A DNA stretch of 10,000 nucleotides from Asticcacaulis sp. (GTDB taxonomy: Bacteria; Pseudomonadota; Alphaproteobacteria; Caulobacterales; Caulobacteraceae): NCBI RefSeq assembly GCF_020217185.1, contig NZ_JAIWNX010000316.1, positions 1 to 10,000 on the forward strand. Direction: 5' to 3'. The position numbers and the translations under genes are program-made. Numbering within the stretch: the stretch's first letter is position 1; each line of letters starts with the position of its first letter. Below, piece after piece: positions 1-7,187 of the stretch. Below the pieces are notes generated by a model. It searched no databases, had not been told where the DNA came from, and was given only the letters and a program-made list of their open reading frames with translations.

Positions 1-911
1 TCAAAGGCGCGTAAGGCGGCGATGCCGGAGCGCTCCCACGTGCCGGGCAGCGGCATTTGGGGCCACTGACGATCATCAAAAGCCGGGGTGTGCCAGTTAG
101 CGGCCGCCGCATCGGCGCTTTTGGCCCAGGCGTCCGTCGCCGCGATCAGCTCCGCCGTTGCCGCCTTCGGATCAGCCGCGAAGGCATTAAGGCGCTTGAT
201 ATCGGCGGCATAGTCGGGGCGTTGGCCCAGAACCGCCGGAGCCATCCAGTCTTCGATCGAGGTGCCGCCCCACGAGGCCTGCACCAGACCGATGGGGGCA
301 CCGGTATTGGCGGCGGCCATGGTGCGCGCCATATGCCAGCACGCGGCGGAAAAGCCCGGCAAGGCCTCCGGCCCGGCCAAAGCCCACCCCTGTTCCGGCG
401 TCACAAAGCGCTCGGCGCGCGGGCTGGCTGTGCGCTTGACCTTGAACAGGCGAATGGGCTTGCCCTGCCCCTCTTCGGCGGTGCGCTTGGGGTAGGAGGT
501 ATCGCCAACCGACAGGTCCATATTCGACTGACCCGAACAGAGGAAGACATCCCCCACCACCACGTCTTTCAGCGCCAGGCGGCTGCCATCCGATGCACTC
601 ACCTCTAATGTGCCGCTGGCGCCGTCAGCAACCGGCGGCAGGGTGACGCGCCATTGGCCGTCGCCGCCCGCTTTCGCTGTGGCCGAGACGGCCCCGAAGC
701 GCACTGTGATGGTCGCTCCGGCAGGCGCATCACCGCGCAGGCTGACCGGCTTACCGCGCTGAAGCACCATATGATCGCCGAACAAAGGGTCGATTCTGAG
801 CACGGTTTGCGGGGTCTGTGAGGCTTGGGGGGTTTGGGCGCTGGCGGCCGAGGTCAGCGCCATAAGGCCCGCCCCGATGACCGCAGCCCGTCGGGCGGTC
901 TTCCTGATCAT
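1..911 (-). CDS. Sialate O-acetylesterase family protein (secreted carbohydrate acetylesterase), 3' end cut by window edge
   Basis: Reading the minus strand from the ATG at 911-909 gives 303 codons that run off the left edge. Residues 1-26 are a Sec signal peptide: basic start MIRKTARR, hydrophobic core, and an ASA-Q cleavage site. A beta-rich N-terminal domain opens with DPLFGDHMVLQRGKPVSLRG (41-60), typical of this family. The SGNH-hydrolase block I is FLCSGQSNM (123-131) with S129 as the predicted nucleophile. A second family block, GLVQASWGGTSIEDWM (208-223), follows, and then the start of the inserted beta-sandwich (NWHTPAFDDRQW, about 272-283). The catalytic Asp/His block should lie outside the window. 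The family hydrolyses O-acetyl esters. Members in plant-polysaccharide loci usually act on acetylated xylan, pectin or similar glycans rather than sialic acid, and that is my inference here. The gene is divergent from the TonB receptor operon. AGGAAG at 923-918 on the minus strand is a suitable RBS for this start. Confidence 0.93.
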   Translation of the reverse strand, partial: MIRKTARRAAVIGAGLMALTSAASAQTPQASQTPQTVLRIDPLFGDHMVLQRGKPVSLRGDAPAGATITVRFGAVSATAKAGGDGQWRVTLPPVADGASGTLEVSASDGSRLALKDVVVGDVFLCSGQSNMDLSVGDTSYPKRTAEEGQGKPIRLFKVKRTASPRAERFVTPEQGWALAGPEALPGFSAACWHMARTMAAANTGAPIGLVQASWGGTSIEDWMAPAVLGQRPDYAADIKRLNAFAADPKAATAELIAATDAWAKSADAAAANWHTPAFDDRQWPQMPLPGTWERSGIAALRAF

Positions 912-917
912 GCGTGT

Positions 918-923
918 CTTCCT
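918..923 (-). promoter_or_regulatory. Ribosome binding site of the acetylesterase gene
   Basis: On the minus strand the sequence AGGAAG sits 6 bases before the ATG at 911. This supports that start, and the protein begins directly with a signal peptide. Confidence 0.6.
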
Positions 924-986
924 GTGTTCACTCTTGTTTTGCCCATCTGCGCACAGGCGCGGAGGTTTGCCCAGAGTTATGCCGCG

Positions 987-1015
987 AGGTAATCAAAAAA
1001 AGATACCGGTGTCTA
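987..1015 (-). promoter_or_regulatory. Candidate promoter of the acetylesterase gene
   Basis: On the minus strand TAGACA (1015-1010) could be a -35 box. After 17 bases comes TTACCT (992-987), a weak -10. The -35 overlaps the operator at 1002-1013. The arrangement mirrors the opposite promoter (TTGACA, 17 bases, TTACGC), which is the main reason to take this weak match seriously. Confidence 0.4.
1002..1013. promoter_or_regulatory. LacI-type operator O1 (acetylesterase side)
   Basis: GATACCGGTGTC is a near-perfect palindrome (one pair breaks symmetry) centred on the CpG typical of LacI/GalR operators, where the hinge helices insert. It is the exact reverse complement of the second site at 1091-1102, and the two centres lie 89 bp apart. 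The likely binder is the LacI-family protein encoded at 4341-5435 (inference from linkage). Confidence 0.7.
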
Positions 1016-1079
1016 TTTTAATCCCGCATCTACGACCTAAGTCGAATGGCTTTATTTAAAGACAAAGGATTGAGCGTCA

Positions 1080-1084
1080 GATTC
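1080..1084. promoter_or_regulatory. GANTC (CcrM-type) methylation site in promoter region
   Basis: GATTC lies 4 bases upstream of the candidate -35 of the receptor operon. GANTC is the target of the cell-cycle methylase CcrM in alphaproteobacteria. Whether it matters here is unknown, and one 5-base site can be chance. Confidence 0.3.
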
Positions 1085-1088
1085 AAAC

Positions 1089-1117
1089 TTGACACCGGTA
1101 TCGGATTTGATTTACGC
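1089..1117 (+). promoter_or_regulatory. Candidate promoter of the TonB receptor operon
   Basis: TTGACA (1089-1094) is a consensus -35 box. After a 17-base spacer comes TTACGC (1112-1117), a weak -10. The operator at 1091-1102 covers the -35 box, so a bound repressor would block RNA polymerase. Transcription would start near 1124 and leave a leader of about 40 bases. Confidence 0.45.
1091..1102. promoter_or_regulatory. LacI-type operator O2 (TonB receptor side)
   Basis: GACACCGGTATC is the exact reverse complement of the site at 1002-1013, with the same central CpG. It sits inside the candidate -35 region of the receptor operon, as expected for repression. The two sites could also support DNA looping between repressor dimers, if this protein tetramerises. 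Confidence 0.7.
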
Positions 1118-1154
1118 CATACCCATAGCCGGGCGAAGATAAAATAAGGCCCGC

Positions 1155-1160
1155 GGAGGA
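1155..1160 (+). promoter_or_regulatory. Ribosome binding site of the TonB receptor gene
   Basis: GGAGGA lies 6 bases before ATG 1167 and 9 bases before the next in-frame ATG at 1170, so either codon could be used. It rules out internal starts because the signal peptide follows at once. Confidence 0.75.
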
Positions 1161-1166
1161 ACACCC

Positions 1167-4100
1167 ATGATGCCATCTTTCCTGACGGGCCACCGGTCCT
1201 TCAAGGCGGCCTGCCTGTCAACCGTCGCCGCTTCCGCCCTCACCCTCCTGACCGGACTGAGCCCCGCCATGGCCCAGACCACCCCGGCCGCAGAGCCCGT
1301 CGCCGCTAACGACGGCGTCGAAGTCGTCGTGGTGCGCGGCATTCGCGGCTCTCTCAATGACGCGCTGGAAATCCGTCGCAAATCGGATGTCATCCTCGAT
1401 GGCATCTCCGCCGATGACATCGGTTCGACGCCCGACCTCAATCTGGGGGAGGCGCTGCAACGCATCCCCGGCGTGCAGATCAACCGCTCCGACGACCGGC
1501 GTGACGCGACGATCAGCGTGCGCGGCCTGCCCAGCGAATACACCAAGACGACCGTGATGGGGCAAAGCATCGCTGCGCCAACTCTGGGGACGCGCGGGTC
1601 GGGCAATCCGTTCGGCATCTATGATGCGTCGATCTTCGGCGGGGCCGATGTGGTCAAATCCTTCTCGGCCGACATGCCGGCGGGGGGGCTGGGTTCGGTC
1701 GTCAACCTGCGTATCCGCCCGGCCCTCTCGCGCAAGGAAGGCGGCGTCTTCCGCGCCGAAGCCCAGTGGGAAGAGACGACGGCCAAGCTCAACCCGGCCT
1801 TCTTCGTCACCGGTTCCAAGAAACTGTCTCCGGACTTTGGCATCTACGGCACCCTGTCCTATTCACGGCAACTGTTCCGCCGCGACACCATCCGCATCAA
1901 TGCCTACACGGCCTATACGCAGGCGCGCCTGACGCAGTTGGCGGCGGGTAACCCCGCCTTTGCCATCCCGGCCACCACGGACGGCGTCGCCAATCAGGTC
2001 GTCTATCCCTCCGAAGTGCGTCAGTATTCGCGCACCTCCGACGGCTATCGCCTGTCGGGGGCCGCAGGCTTTGAATGGCGCGTCAATGACGCCCTGAACG
2101 TGCGCCTCGATGCCATTGCCACGCGCCGCGATCTGGATGAGGCCAATCTCGACATCCTGACGGCCTTTGCTTCGGACACGACCGGCATTGTCACGCCGCT
2201 CAGCAATCCGGTGAAGGTCGGGCAATTCGACCGCGGTTCCGACGGCACCATCGAAAACGTCTATGTCGTCAACAAGGTTCAGGCCAGCGACGTGCAACTG
2301 CCCATTGGCAACCGCGGGATGCCGTCGGTTGATGAAAGCTTTGCCCTCTATCCGCAGATCAATTTCCGCACCGGAGCCTGGCGCATTGACGCCATAGGCA
2401 CGCTTTCCGAAGCCCTGGGCACGCGCGATGAATACCTCTATGAGCAGCGCGTTCAGCCGACGACGGGCCGCACCGATACCAATGGCGACGGCATCGACGA
2501 TACGACCAATGGCATCACTGCCGTGCTTGATACCGGACTTGGCGATTACAAAAACTACCGCCTTGACCTCAACCTGCCCTCGCGCCTGCTGAACGTCGTG
2601 GGCCCCTATACGGTCAGCGCCGGCAACGCCATTCAGGCGCGCAATGGCCTGCGCCCGGAAAACGTCGTCTTTACCGCCAGCGGGGCCAATCACCGCGTGC
2701 GCCGCAACCTCTATGCGCTGGACCTGAAGGCGGCGCGCGAACTCGATTTCGGTCCGATCACCAGTGTCGAATTCGGCGTCTATTATTCGAAGGAAAAGGC
2801 CCGGCAAATCTATCAGGAAAACGCCAATCTGGGTCTTCAGCTCAATAATCTGACCAACGACATCTTCAAGCTGAACGACGCGGTGACCAAGGGCGGCAAC
2901 TTCTTTGGCTCAGGCGCGCCCCATGCCGAGATCGATAACTTCTGGTCGGTCGATTACCGCCTGATCCAGCAGCAGATCTTCCCGGTACTCAACACCGTGC
3001 CGACCAATGTCGGTTTCACCATGACGGCGGCGCAACTGGCCACCTTCTTCCCGGAGCTGACACCCGCAGCACGCAACCGCATCACATATGCGAAAATCCT
3101 TGAGCTGGCCCCGCGCAATGAACTGTCGGGCATGATCCAGCGCTTCCCGCTCAACCGCGTCGCCGGTCAGAACTTCCACGCCTCGCGCGAAAACCTCGAA
3201 GCCTTCGCCCTGACGCGCTTTGATTTCTCCGAAGTGATGGACCTGAAGGTGCGTGGTAATCTGGGCCTGCGCTACGTCAAGGCCGATCTGTCGGGGCTGA
3301 TCGAGGATCAGGCGCTGAACTTCTATCAGGCTCTGGGCTTTACCAGCGCCGACTTCCGCCCCGGCTACTTCCTGCCGCCGGAACCGGCGGGCGGCAGCTA
3401 CGATGCGCTTTTGCCGTCGATGAACCTGATCGTCGATCTGACGCCCAAGCTGGTGGCGCGCGCCGCCTATTACGAGACGTTTGAAGCCTTTGATATGGTA
3501 GAGTTTTCACCCGCCCCCACCCGCGTGCTGGAAAATGTCGATCCGGATACGGGCGAGTCGCTCAGCTCCATCCGCATCGATATGAACCGCTTTGACCTGA
3601 AACCGCGCAGCTCCAAGGCGTTTGATCTGGGCCTGTCGTGGTATAATCGCCGTGGCAATGTGGTGGCGCTCGGCTACTTCCACAAAAAGATTGAAAACAA
3701 CATCGTCCTGCAGAACAACTATTGCCCGGTGGGGCAGAGCTTCAGCGCGGAGGGTCAGACCTTCGGGCCGCTCTATGTCGATGGCACGGGCTTCTGCCGC
3801 ATTCAGCAGGGGGCCACAACCGACCTCGGCAATCAGCGCATCACCATTAACCGCACCATCAATGACCCCAACGCCATCACGGTCGAAGGTTTTGAATTCC
3901 AGGTTCAGCAGGACTTCTCGTTCCTGCCCGGTCTCTGGAAAAATTTCGGCATGGTGTTCAACGCCACCAAGGTCACCTCCAGCGGGGCCAATGGCTCCAA
4001 ACTCTACGGTGTGGCCGACAGCACCTATAACCTGATCGGCTATTACGAAGACGACAAGTGGCAGGCGCGTCTGGCCTATAACTACGCCTCCGACATCCTG

Positions 4101-4325
4101 CTCGAAGGCGGCTCGACCTTTACCGGCTCCTCCAGCCGCGTGCGGCCGCGTGGTCAGCTCGACTTCTCCGGTGCCTATACGCCCAACGCTACGACCGAGG
4201 TGCGCCTTGAGGTCTATAACATCACCAATTCGCGGCGCGAGGAGTACGAAGGCGTCGAGGCCTTTAACCGCGTTGCAGATTACGACGGCATCACCTATTC
4301 CCTCAGCGTAACAAAGAAATTCTAA
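1167..4325 (+). CDS. TonB-dependent outer-membrane receptor (carbohydrate type)
   Basis: This 1,052-residue outer-membrane beta-barrel receptor imports a ligand, probably an oligosaccharide, using TonB/ExbBD energy. Residues 1-36 form a signal peptide ending AMA-Q. The TonB box is VEVVVVRG (51-58), followed by the plug domain, with LGEALQRIPGVQINRSDDRRDATISVRGLP-like features between 93 and 122. The rest is the barrel, ending in the C-terminal aromatic signature SLSVTKKF. The length fits the large Xanthomonas/Caulobacter-type receptors of sugar loci (about 900-1,100 residues). A calcium-loop-like DTNGDGIDD occurs at 437-445, probably in an extracellular loop. Beyond C16 in the signal peptide I see only two cysteines, C853 and C877, which could form a disulfide in an outer loop. 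The gene leads an operon with a LacI repressor and a beta-helix enzyme, which points to a polysaccharide breakdown product as ligand. The exact ligand cannot be read from the sequence. Confidence 0.95.
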   Translation: MMPSFLTGHRSFKAACLSTVAASALTLLTGLSPAMAQTTPAAEPVAANDGVEVVVVRGIRGSLNDALEIRRKSDVILDGISADDIGSTPDLNLGEALQRIPGVQINRSDDRRDATISVRGLPSEYTKTTVMGQSIAAPTLGTRGSGNPFGIYDASIFGGADVVKSFSADMPAGGLGSVVNLRIRPALSRKEGGVFRAEAQWEETTAKLNPAFFVTGSKKLSPDFGIYGTLSYSRQLFRRDTIRINAYTAYTQARLTQLAAGNPAFAIPATTDGVANQVVYPSEVRQYSRTSDGYRLSGAAGFEWRVNDALNVRLDAIATRRDLDEANLDILTAFASDTTGIVTPLSNPVKVGQFDRGSDGTIENVYVVNKVQASDVQLPIGNRGMPSVDESFALYPQINFRTGAWRIDAIGTLSEALGTRDEYLYEQRVQPTTGRTDTNGDGIDDTTNGITAVLDTGLGDYKNYRLDLNLPSRLLNVVGPYTVSAGNAIQARNGLRPENVVFTASGANHRVRRNLYALDLKAARELDFGPITSVEFGVYYSKEKARQIYQENANLGLQLNNLTNDIFKLNDAVTKGGNFFGSGAPHAEIDNFWSVDYRLIQQQIFPVLNTVPTNVGFTMTAAQLATFFPELTPAARNRITYAKILELAPRNELSGMIQRFPLNRVAGQNFHASRENLEAFALTRFDFSEVMDLKVRGNLGLRYVKADLSGLIEDQALNFYQALGFTSADFRPGYFLPPEPAGGSYDALLPSMNLIVDLTPKLVARAAYYETFEAFDMVEFSPAPTRVLENVDPDTGESLSSIRIDMNRFDLKPRSSKAFDLGLSWYNRRGNVVALGYFHKKIENNIVLQNNYCPVGQSFSAEGQTFGPLYVDGTGFCRIQQGATTDLGNQRITINRTINDPNAITVEGFEFQVQQDFSFLPGLWKNFGMVFNATKVTSSGANGSKLYGVADSTYNLIGYYEDDKWQARLAYNYASDILLEGGSTFTGSSSRVRPRGQLDFSGAYTPNATTEVRLEVYNITNSRREEYEGVEAFNRVADYDGITYSLSVTKKF

Positions 4326-4340
4326 ACAGGCGTAACCAGC

Positions 4341-5435
4341 GTGGACGACACCAAACGGACCCCGGCCCCCAAGGACCGCAACGCGGCCCCCCTTGGCCCC
4401 TCTGTGCGCAAGCCGGGGTCAGCCCTGACCATTACCGATGTCGCCGACTTTGCCGGGGTATCGAAAAAGACGGTCAGCCGCGTGCTCAATCGCGAACCGA
4501 TGAAGGCCACCACGCGGGCGAAGGTCGAGGCCGCGATCGAGACCCTGGGCTTTGTGCCCAATGCGCAGGCCCGCGCGCTGGCCTTTCGCAAGAATTTTGT
4601 GATCGTATTGTTCATCCACGACTCGACCTCACCCATGGCCATGACGTTTCAGCGCGGCGTCCTGTCGGCCATTGGCGACAGCGAGCTGGCTCTGGCGGTG
4701 CGGCCGGTCAACCGCGAGTCGCCGGAACTTCTAAGCGAGATCGAGACCTTTCTGGCGCGTCAGAAGCCGATGGGGGCCATCTTCCTGCCGCCCCTGTCCG
4801 AGCGCGACGATATCGGTGAAATGTGCCAGAGGCTGAACGTCAAATATGTGCGCGTCGGTTCGGCCCAGCTCGATATGATGTCGCGCAGCGTCTGGTCGAA
4901 CGACCGCGAGGCGGTGATGGGCGCGGTGCGCGATATCGTGGCCCTCGGTCACACGCGCATCGGCTTTGTGCGCGGCCCCAAAGGCTTTTTGTCGGCGCGG
5001 GAGCGCGAAGCGGGCTTTCGTCAGGCACTCGTCTCCGCCGGGCTCACGCCGGATGAGACGCTGTTTGCCGACGGACGCTACACGTTCGACTCTGGCCTTG
5101 CCGCCGGTCAGGCCCTGCTCAGCCTGCCGCAACCGCCCAGCGTGATTTTCGCCAGCAATGATTCCATGGCCGCCGGCGTGGTGCGGGCGGCGCATGAAAA
5201 AGGGCTGAGGTTGCCGCACGACCTGTCGATTGTCGGCTTTGACGATGGACCGGTCGCCGTGCAGCTCTGGCCCTCCCTGACCACGGTCCACTGGCCCGTG
5301 ATCGAGATGGGTGTGCTGGCCGTGCACAAGCTGGTCCCCGAAACCCTGCCGGCGGGCGAAGACCCCGCGGCCCTGCCCTCCATGGTCGCCTCGTCACTGA
5401 TCCGGCGAGAATCTCTGGACGCACCCGTCCGATGA
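4341..5435 (+). CDS. LacI-family transcriptional regulator, probable repressor of this locus
   Basis: This is a 364-residue LacI/GalR protein, slightly long because of an unstructured 27-residue N-terminal extension. The helix-turn-helix spans about residues 29-50 (ITDVADFAGVSKKTVSRVLN), with K42 K43 at the positions that read the operator in LacI. The hinge helix region is near 76-83 (QARALA). The periplasmic-binding-protein-like sensor domain follows, with family marks SNDREAVMGAV (186-196), GHTRIGFVRGP (203-213), IFASNDSMAAGVV (269-281) and LSIVGFDDGPVA (295-306). The GTG at 4341 is the first possible start after the in-frame stop of the receptor gene at 4323. A GTG at 4404 is the only other start before the HTH and has no better RBS. 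The RBS is weak (ACAGG, about 10 bases upstream), so coupling to receptor translation is likely. The gene lies 15 bp after the receptor and 13 bp before the beta-helix gene, implying autoregulation through the ACCGGT operators. The inducer is unknown. Confidence 0.93.
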   Translation: MDDTKRTPAPKDRNAAPLGPSVRKPGSALTITDVADFAGVSKKTVSRVLNREPMKATTRAKVEAAIETLGFVPNAQARALAFRKNFVIVLFIHDSTSPMAMTFQRGVLSAIGDSELALAVRPVNRESPELLSEIETFLARQKPMGAIFLPPLSERDDIGEMCQRLNVKYVRVGSAQLDMMSRSVWSNDREAVMGAVRDIVALGHTRIGFVRGPKGFLSAREREAGFRQALVSAGLTPDETLFADGRYTFDSGLAAGQALLSLPQPPSVIFASNDSMAAGVVRAAHEKGLRLPHDLSIVGFDDGPVAVQLWPSLTTVHWPVIEMGVLAVHKLVPETLPAGEDPAALPSMVASSLIRRESLDAPVR

Positions 5436-5440
5436 AAGGA
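5436..5440 (+). promoter_or_regulatory. Ribosome binding site of the beta-helix enzyme gene
   Basis: AAGGA starts directly after the stop codon of the lacI-type gene and lies 8 bases before ATG 5449. It fixes this start and shows close operon packing. Confidence 0.65.
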
Positions 5441-5448
5441 ATACCGCC

Positions 5449-7161
5449 ATGCCTGACACGCCCTCCCGCCGCGACACGCTGCGCCATCTGTCTGTCCTTG
5501 CGGTGGCGGGCCTGACGGGCATGGGGCTGTCGGGTGAGGCCCTGTCACGGACGCCGTTTACGCGCACCCACACCCTGCCCTCGCTGAAGGGGCTGCCCGA
5601 CTATTCCTACGCCGGATACGGCTTCGGCGTGGCGGCGATCCCATCTGAGCCGGGCACGGTCATCGACGTCAAAAGCTTCGGCGCGAAGGGCGACGGTGAG
5701 ACCGACGATTCGCGCGCCGTGCGTGAGGCGCTGGCAGCGGCGCATAAGGTCGAAGGCAAGGTGACGCTGCGCTTTCCGGCGGGGCGCTTCGTGCTGACCG
5801 AGGTGCTGCGTATCGAACGCAGCGATTTTGTCTTTGAAGGGGCCGGGCACGACGATCAGGGCACCACCCTCTACTTCCCGCGCCCGCTGCGTCTCGTGGA
5901 CGAAACCCAGACCCTGAAAGAACTGCGCGAATATATCCGCAAAGAAAACAAGCGGCAGGTCGAAAAAGACCGCAATATCGACTACTGGTTCAGCGAATAT
6001 AGCTGGAGCGAAGGCTTTATCCGGGTGGGCATTCCCGGCGTGCGCTACGCCGAGTATCTGCCCGAATACGACACGCCGCCGGACATCGTGACGGCCGGGG
6101 TTTCGGGCAGCAAATGGACGCGACACCTGGAGGTGGCCGACGCTTCGGGCATCACCCCCGGTCAGATTATTCAAATCCAGTGGTATGCCGACAAGGGCCG
6201 CGACAGCGCCATCCTGCGCTCGCTCTATGGCAACACCACGCGCACCCTGGGACAGCGCCACTACGACAATCCGGCGCGCGCCCTGATCAGCCAGACCACC
6301 CGCGTCGTCTCGGTCAAGGGCACGCGGCTGGAGTTGGGCGATCCGCTATTGCACGCCGTCTCGGCGGCGCAACCAGCGCGCCTTGTGCGCAAGGCCTTTC
6401 TGACCGATGTCGGCATTCAGGGCCTGCGCATCGAATTTCCCGATGCGCCCGCCTTCGGCCACCATCTGGAAGAAGGCTATAATGCCATCGCGCTCAATGA
6501 GATGTTTGACGGCTGGGTGCGCGACGTCACCATCCATAATGCCGATTCCGGCATCCTGACCTATGACAGCGCCAGCCTGACCCTCAGCGGCATAGCGACG
6601 ACCGGGGCGCGCGAAGCCCACTATTCGGTGCACGTCGGCAATGCTCACAATGTGCTGGTGAAGGACGTTCTGGTCGCCAATCCGGTCGTCCACCCCTTGA
6701 GCGTCAATACACAGGCGACGCGCGCCGTCTATTCGCGCGCCGTTGTCCTGACGCGCGGCCTGATCGATCAGCACGCCGGCGCCAACCATGAGAACCTGTT
6801 TGACGCCGTGCGTCTGCACATCCGCCCTAAAAAGGAGGGCGGCCAAGGGAGCGGGATGTGGGTGCATGACACCTGGGCCGGCGGCGGTGCCCCCTACTGG
6901 CAGCCCAATCACGGCCTGCACAACACGACGTGGAACCTCGAAGTCGTGATCGAAGGCGGCGCGCCCTGGGACGCCGAAGTCACCCTGCGCGGCCTGAAAC
7001 AGGGGATTGGCGAAAACGTCATCGGCGTCTATGGCAACCGCCGCCTGAGCGTGATCTATCCCGACGCCGCGCGGATTGAGGGCGTCAATGTCTGCATAGA
7101 CGCGGCCCCCTCGCTCTACGATCATCAACTGGCGCAGCGACAGGCCTTGCGCAAACGCTGA
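5449..7161 (+). CDS. Tat-exported right-handed beta-helix protein, pectate lyase superfamily (probable polysaccharide lyase or glycoside hydrolase)
   Basis: This 570-residue protein starts with a twin-arginine signal (S6-R7-R8-D-T-L-R, then the hydrophobic stretch LSVLAVAGLTGMGL), so it should be folded in the cytoplasm and exported to the periplasm. The N-terminal block VIDVKSFGAKGDGETDDSRA (71-90) with RFPAGRFVL (108-116) is the hallmark of the Pectate_lyase_3 / GH28-like beta-helix superfamily. An insertion rich in aromatic and charged residues (about 150-220) interrupts the helix. Repeating coils follow from about 315 to 460 (GIQGLRIEF, WVRDVTIHNADSGI, NVLVKDVLVAN). A conserved-looking stretch, DQHAGANHENLFDAV (440-454) with MWVHDTWAGGG (470-480), holds His, Asn, Asp and Trp residues that could form an active site. 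I cannot assign it to a numbered carbohydrate-active enzyme family. It is the last gene of the receptor-lacI operon, which supports a role in degrading the imported or periplasmic glycan. Pectin is a reasonable but unproven substrate. Confidence 0.82.
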   Translation: MPDTPSRRDTLRHLSVLAVAGLTGMGLSGEALSRTPFTRTHTLPSLKGLPDYSYAGYGFGVAAIPSEPGTVIDVKSFGAKGDGETDDSRAVREALAAAHKVEGKVTLRFPAGRFVLTEVLRIERSDFVFEGAGHDDQGTTLYFPRPLRLVDETQTLKELREYIRKENKRQVEKDRNIDYWFSEYSWSEGFIRVGIPGVRYAEYLPEYDTPPDIVTAGVSGSKWTRHLEVADASGITPGQIIQIQWYADKGRDSAILRSLYGNTTRTLGQRHYDNPARALISQTTRVVSVKGTRLELGDPLLHAVSAAQPARLVRKAFLTDVGIQGLRIEFPDAPAFGHHLEEGYNAIALNEMFDGWVRDVTIHNADSGILTYDSASLTLSGIATTGAREAHYSVHVGNAHNVLVKDVLVANPVVHPLSVNTQATRAVYSRAVVLTRGLIDQHAGANHENLFDAVRLHIRPKKEGGQGSGMWVHDTWAGGGAPYWQPNHGLHNTTWNLEVVIEGGAPWDAEVTLRGLKQGIGENVIGVYGNRRLSVIYPDAARIEGVNVCIDAAPSLYDHQLAQRQALRKR

Positions 7162-7187
7162 GCCACAGAGCACGCCAAAAGCGATTT

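Noticed and set aside
299..310. GCACCGGTATT-like match to the operator inside the acetylesterase gene
   Set aside because: ACCGGT also occurs elsewhere within coding sequence (for example near 1190, 1810 and 5250), as expected in GC-rich DNA. This copy lacks flanking symmetry and is far from a start.
57..608. 183-codon plus-strand open frame at the left edge
   Set aside because: It is antisense to the acetylesterase, whose GQSNM and SWGGT motifs are unambiguous; the plus-strand product is Arg/Gly-rich without a domain.
1..911. A sialic-acid catabolism function based on the family name of the esterase
   Set aside because: No sialic-acid genes are visible and the neighbours indicate plant-type polysaccharide use; the name reflects the family, not the likely substrate.
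1033..1044. Small palindrome CGAC-CTAA-GTCG between the two operators
   Set aside because: Four-base arms are common by chance, and it does not resemble the ACCGGT sites or any known box I can name.
1863..2807. 314-codon open frame on the minus strand inside the TonB receptor gene
   Set aside because: It is antisense to a gene with clear family matches over its full length. Its translation shows no domain, and long open antisense frames are expected in GC-rich coding DNA.
5545..6261. 238-codon minus-strand open frame inside the beta-helix gene
   Set aside because: Shadow of the real gene; the translation is low in structure signals and has no RBS or recognisable domain.
6346..7173. 275-codon minus-strand open frame inside the end of the beta-helix gene
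   Set aside because: Shadow frame rich in Ala, Asp, Gly and Val with no recognisable family; the plus-strand gene explains the sequence.
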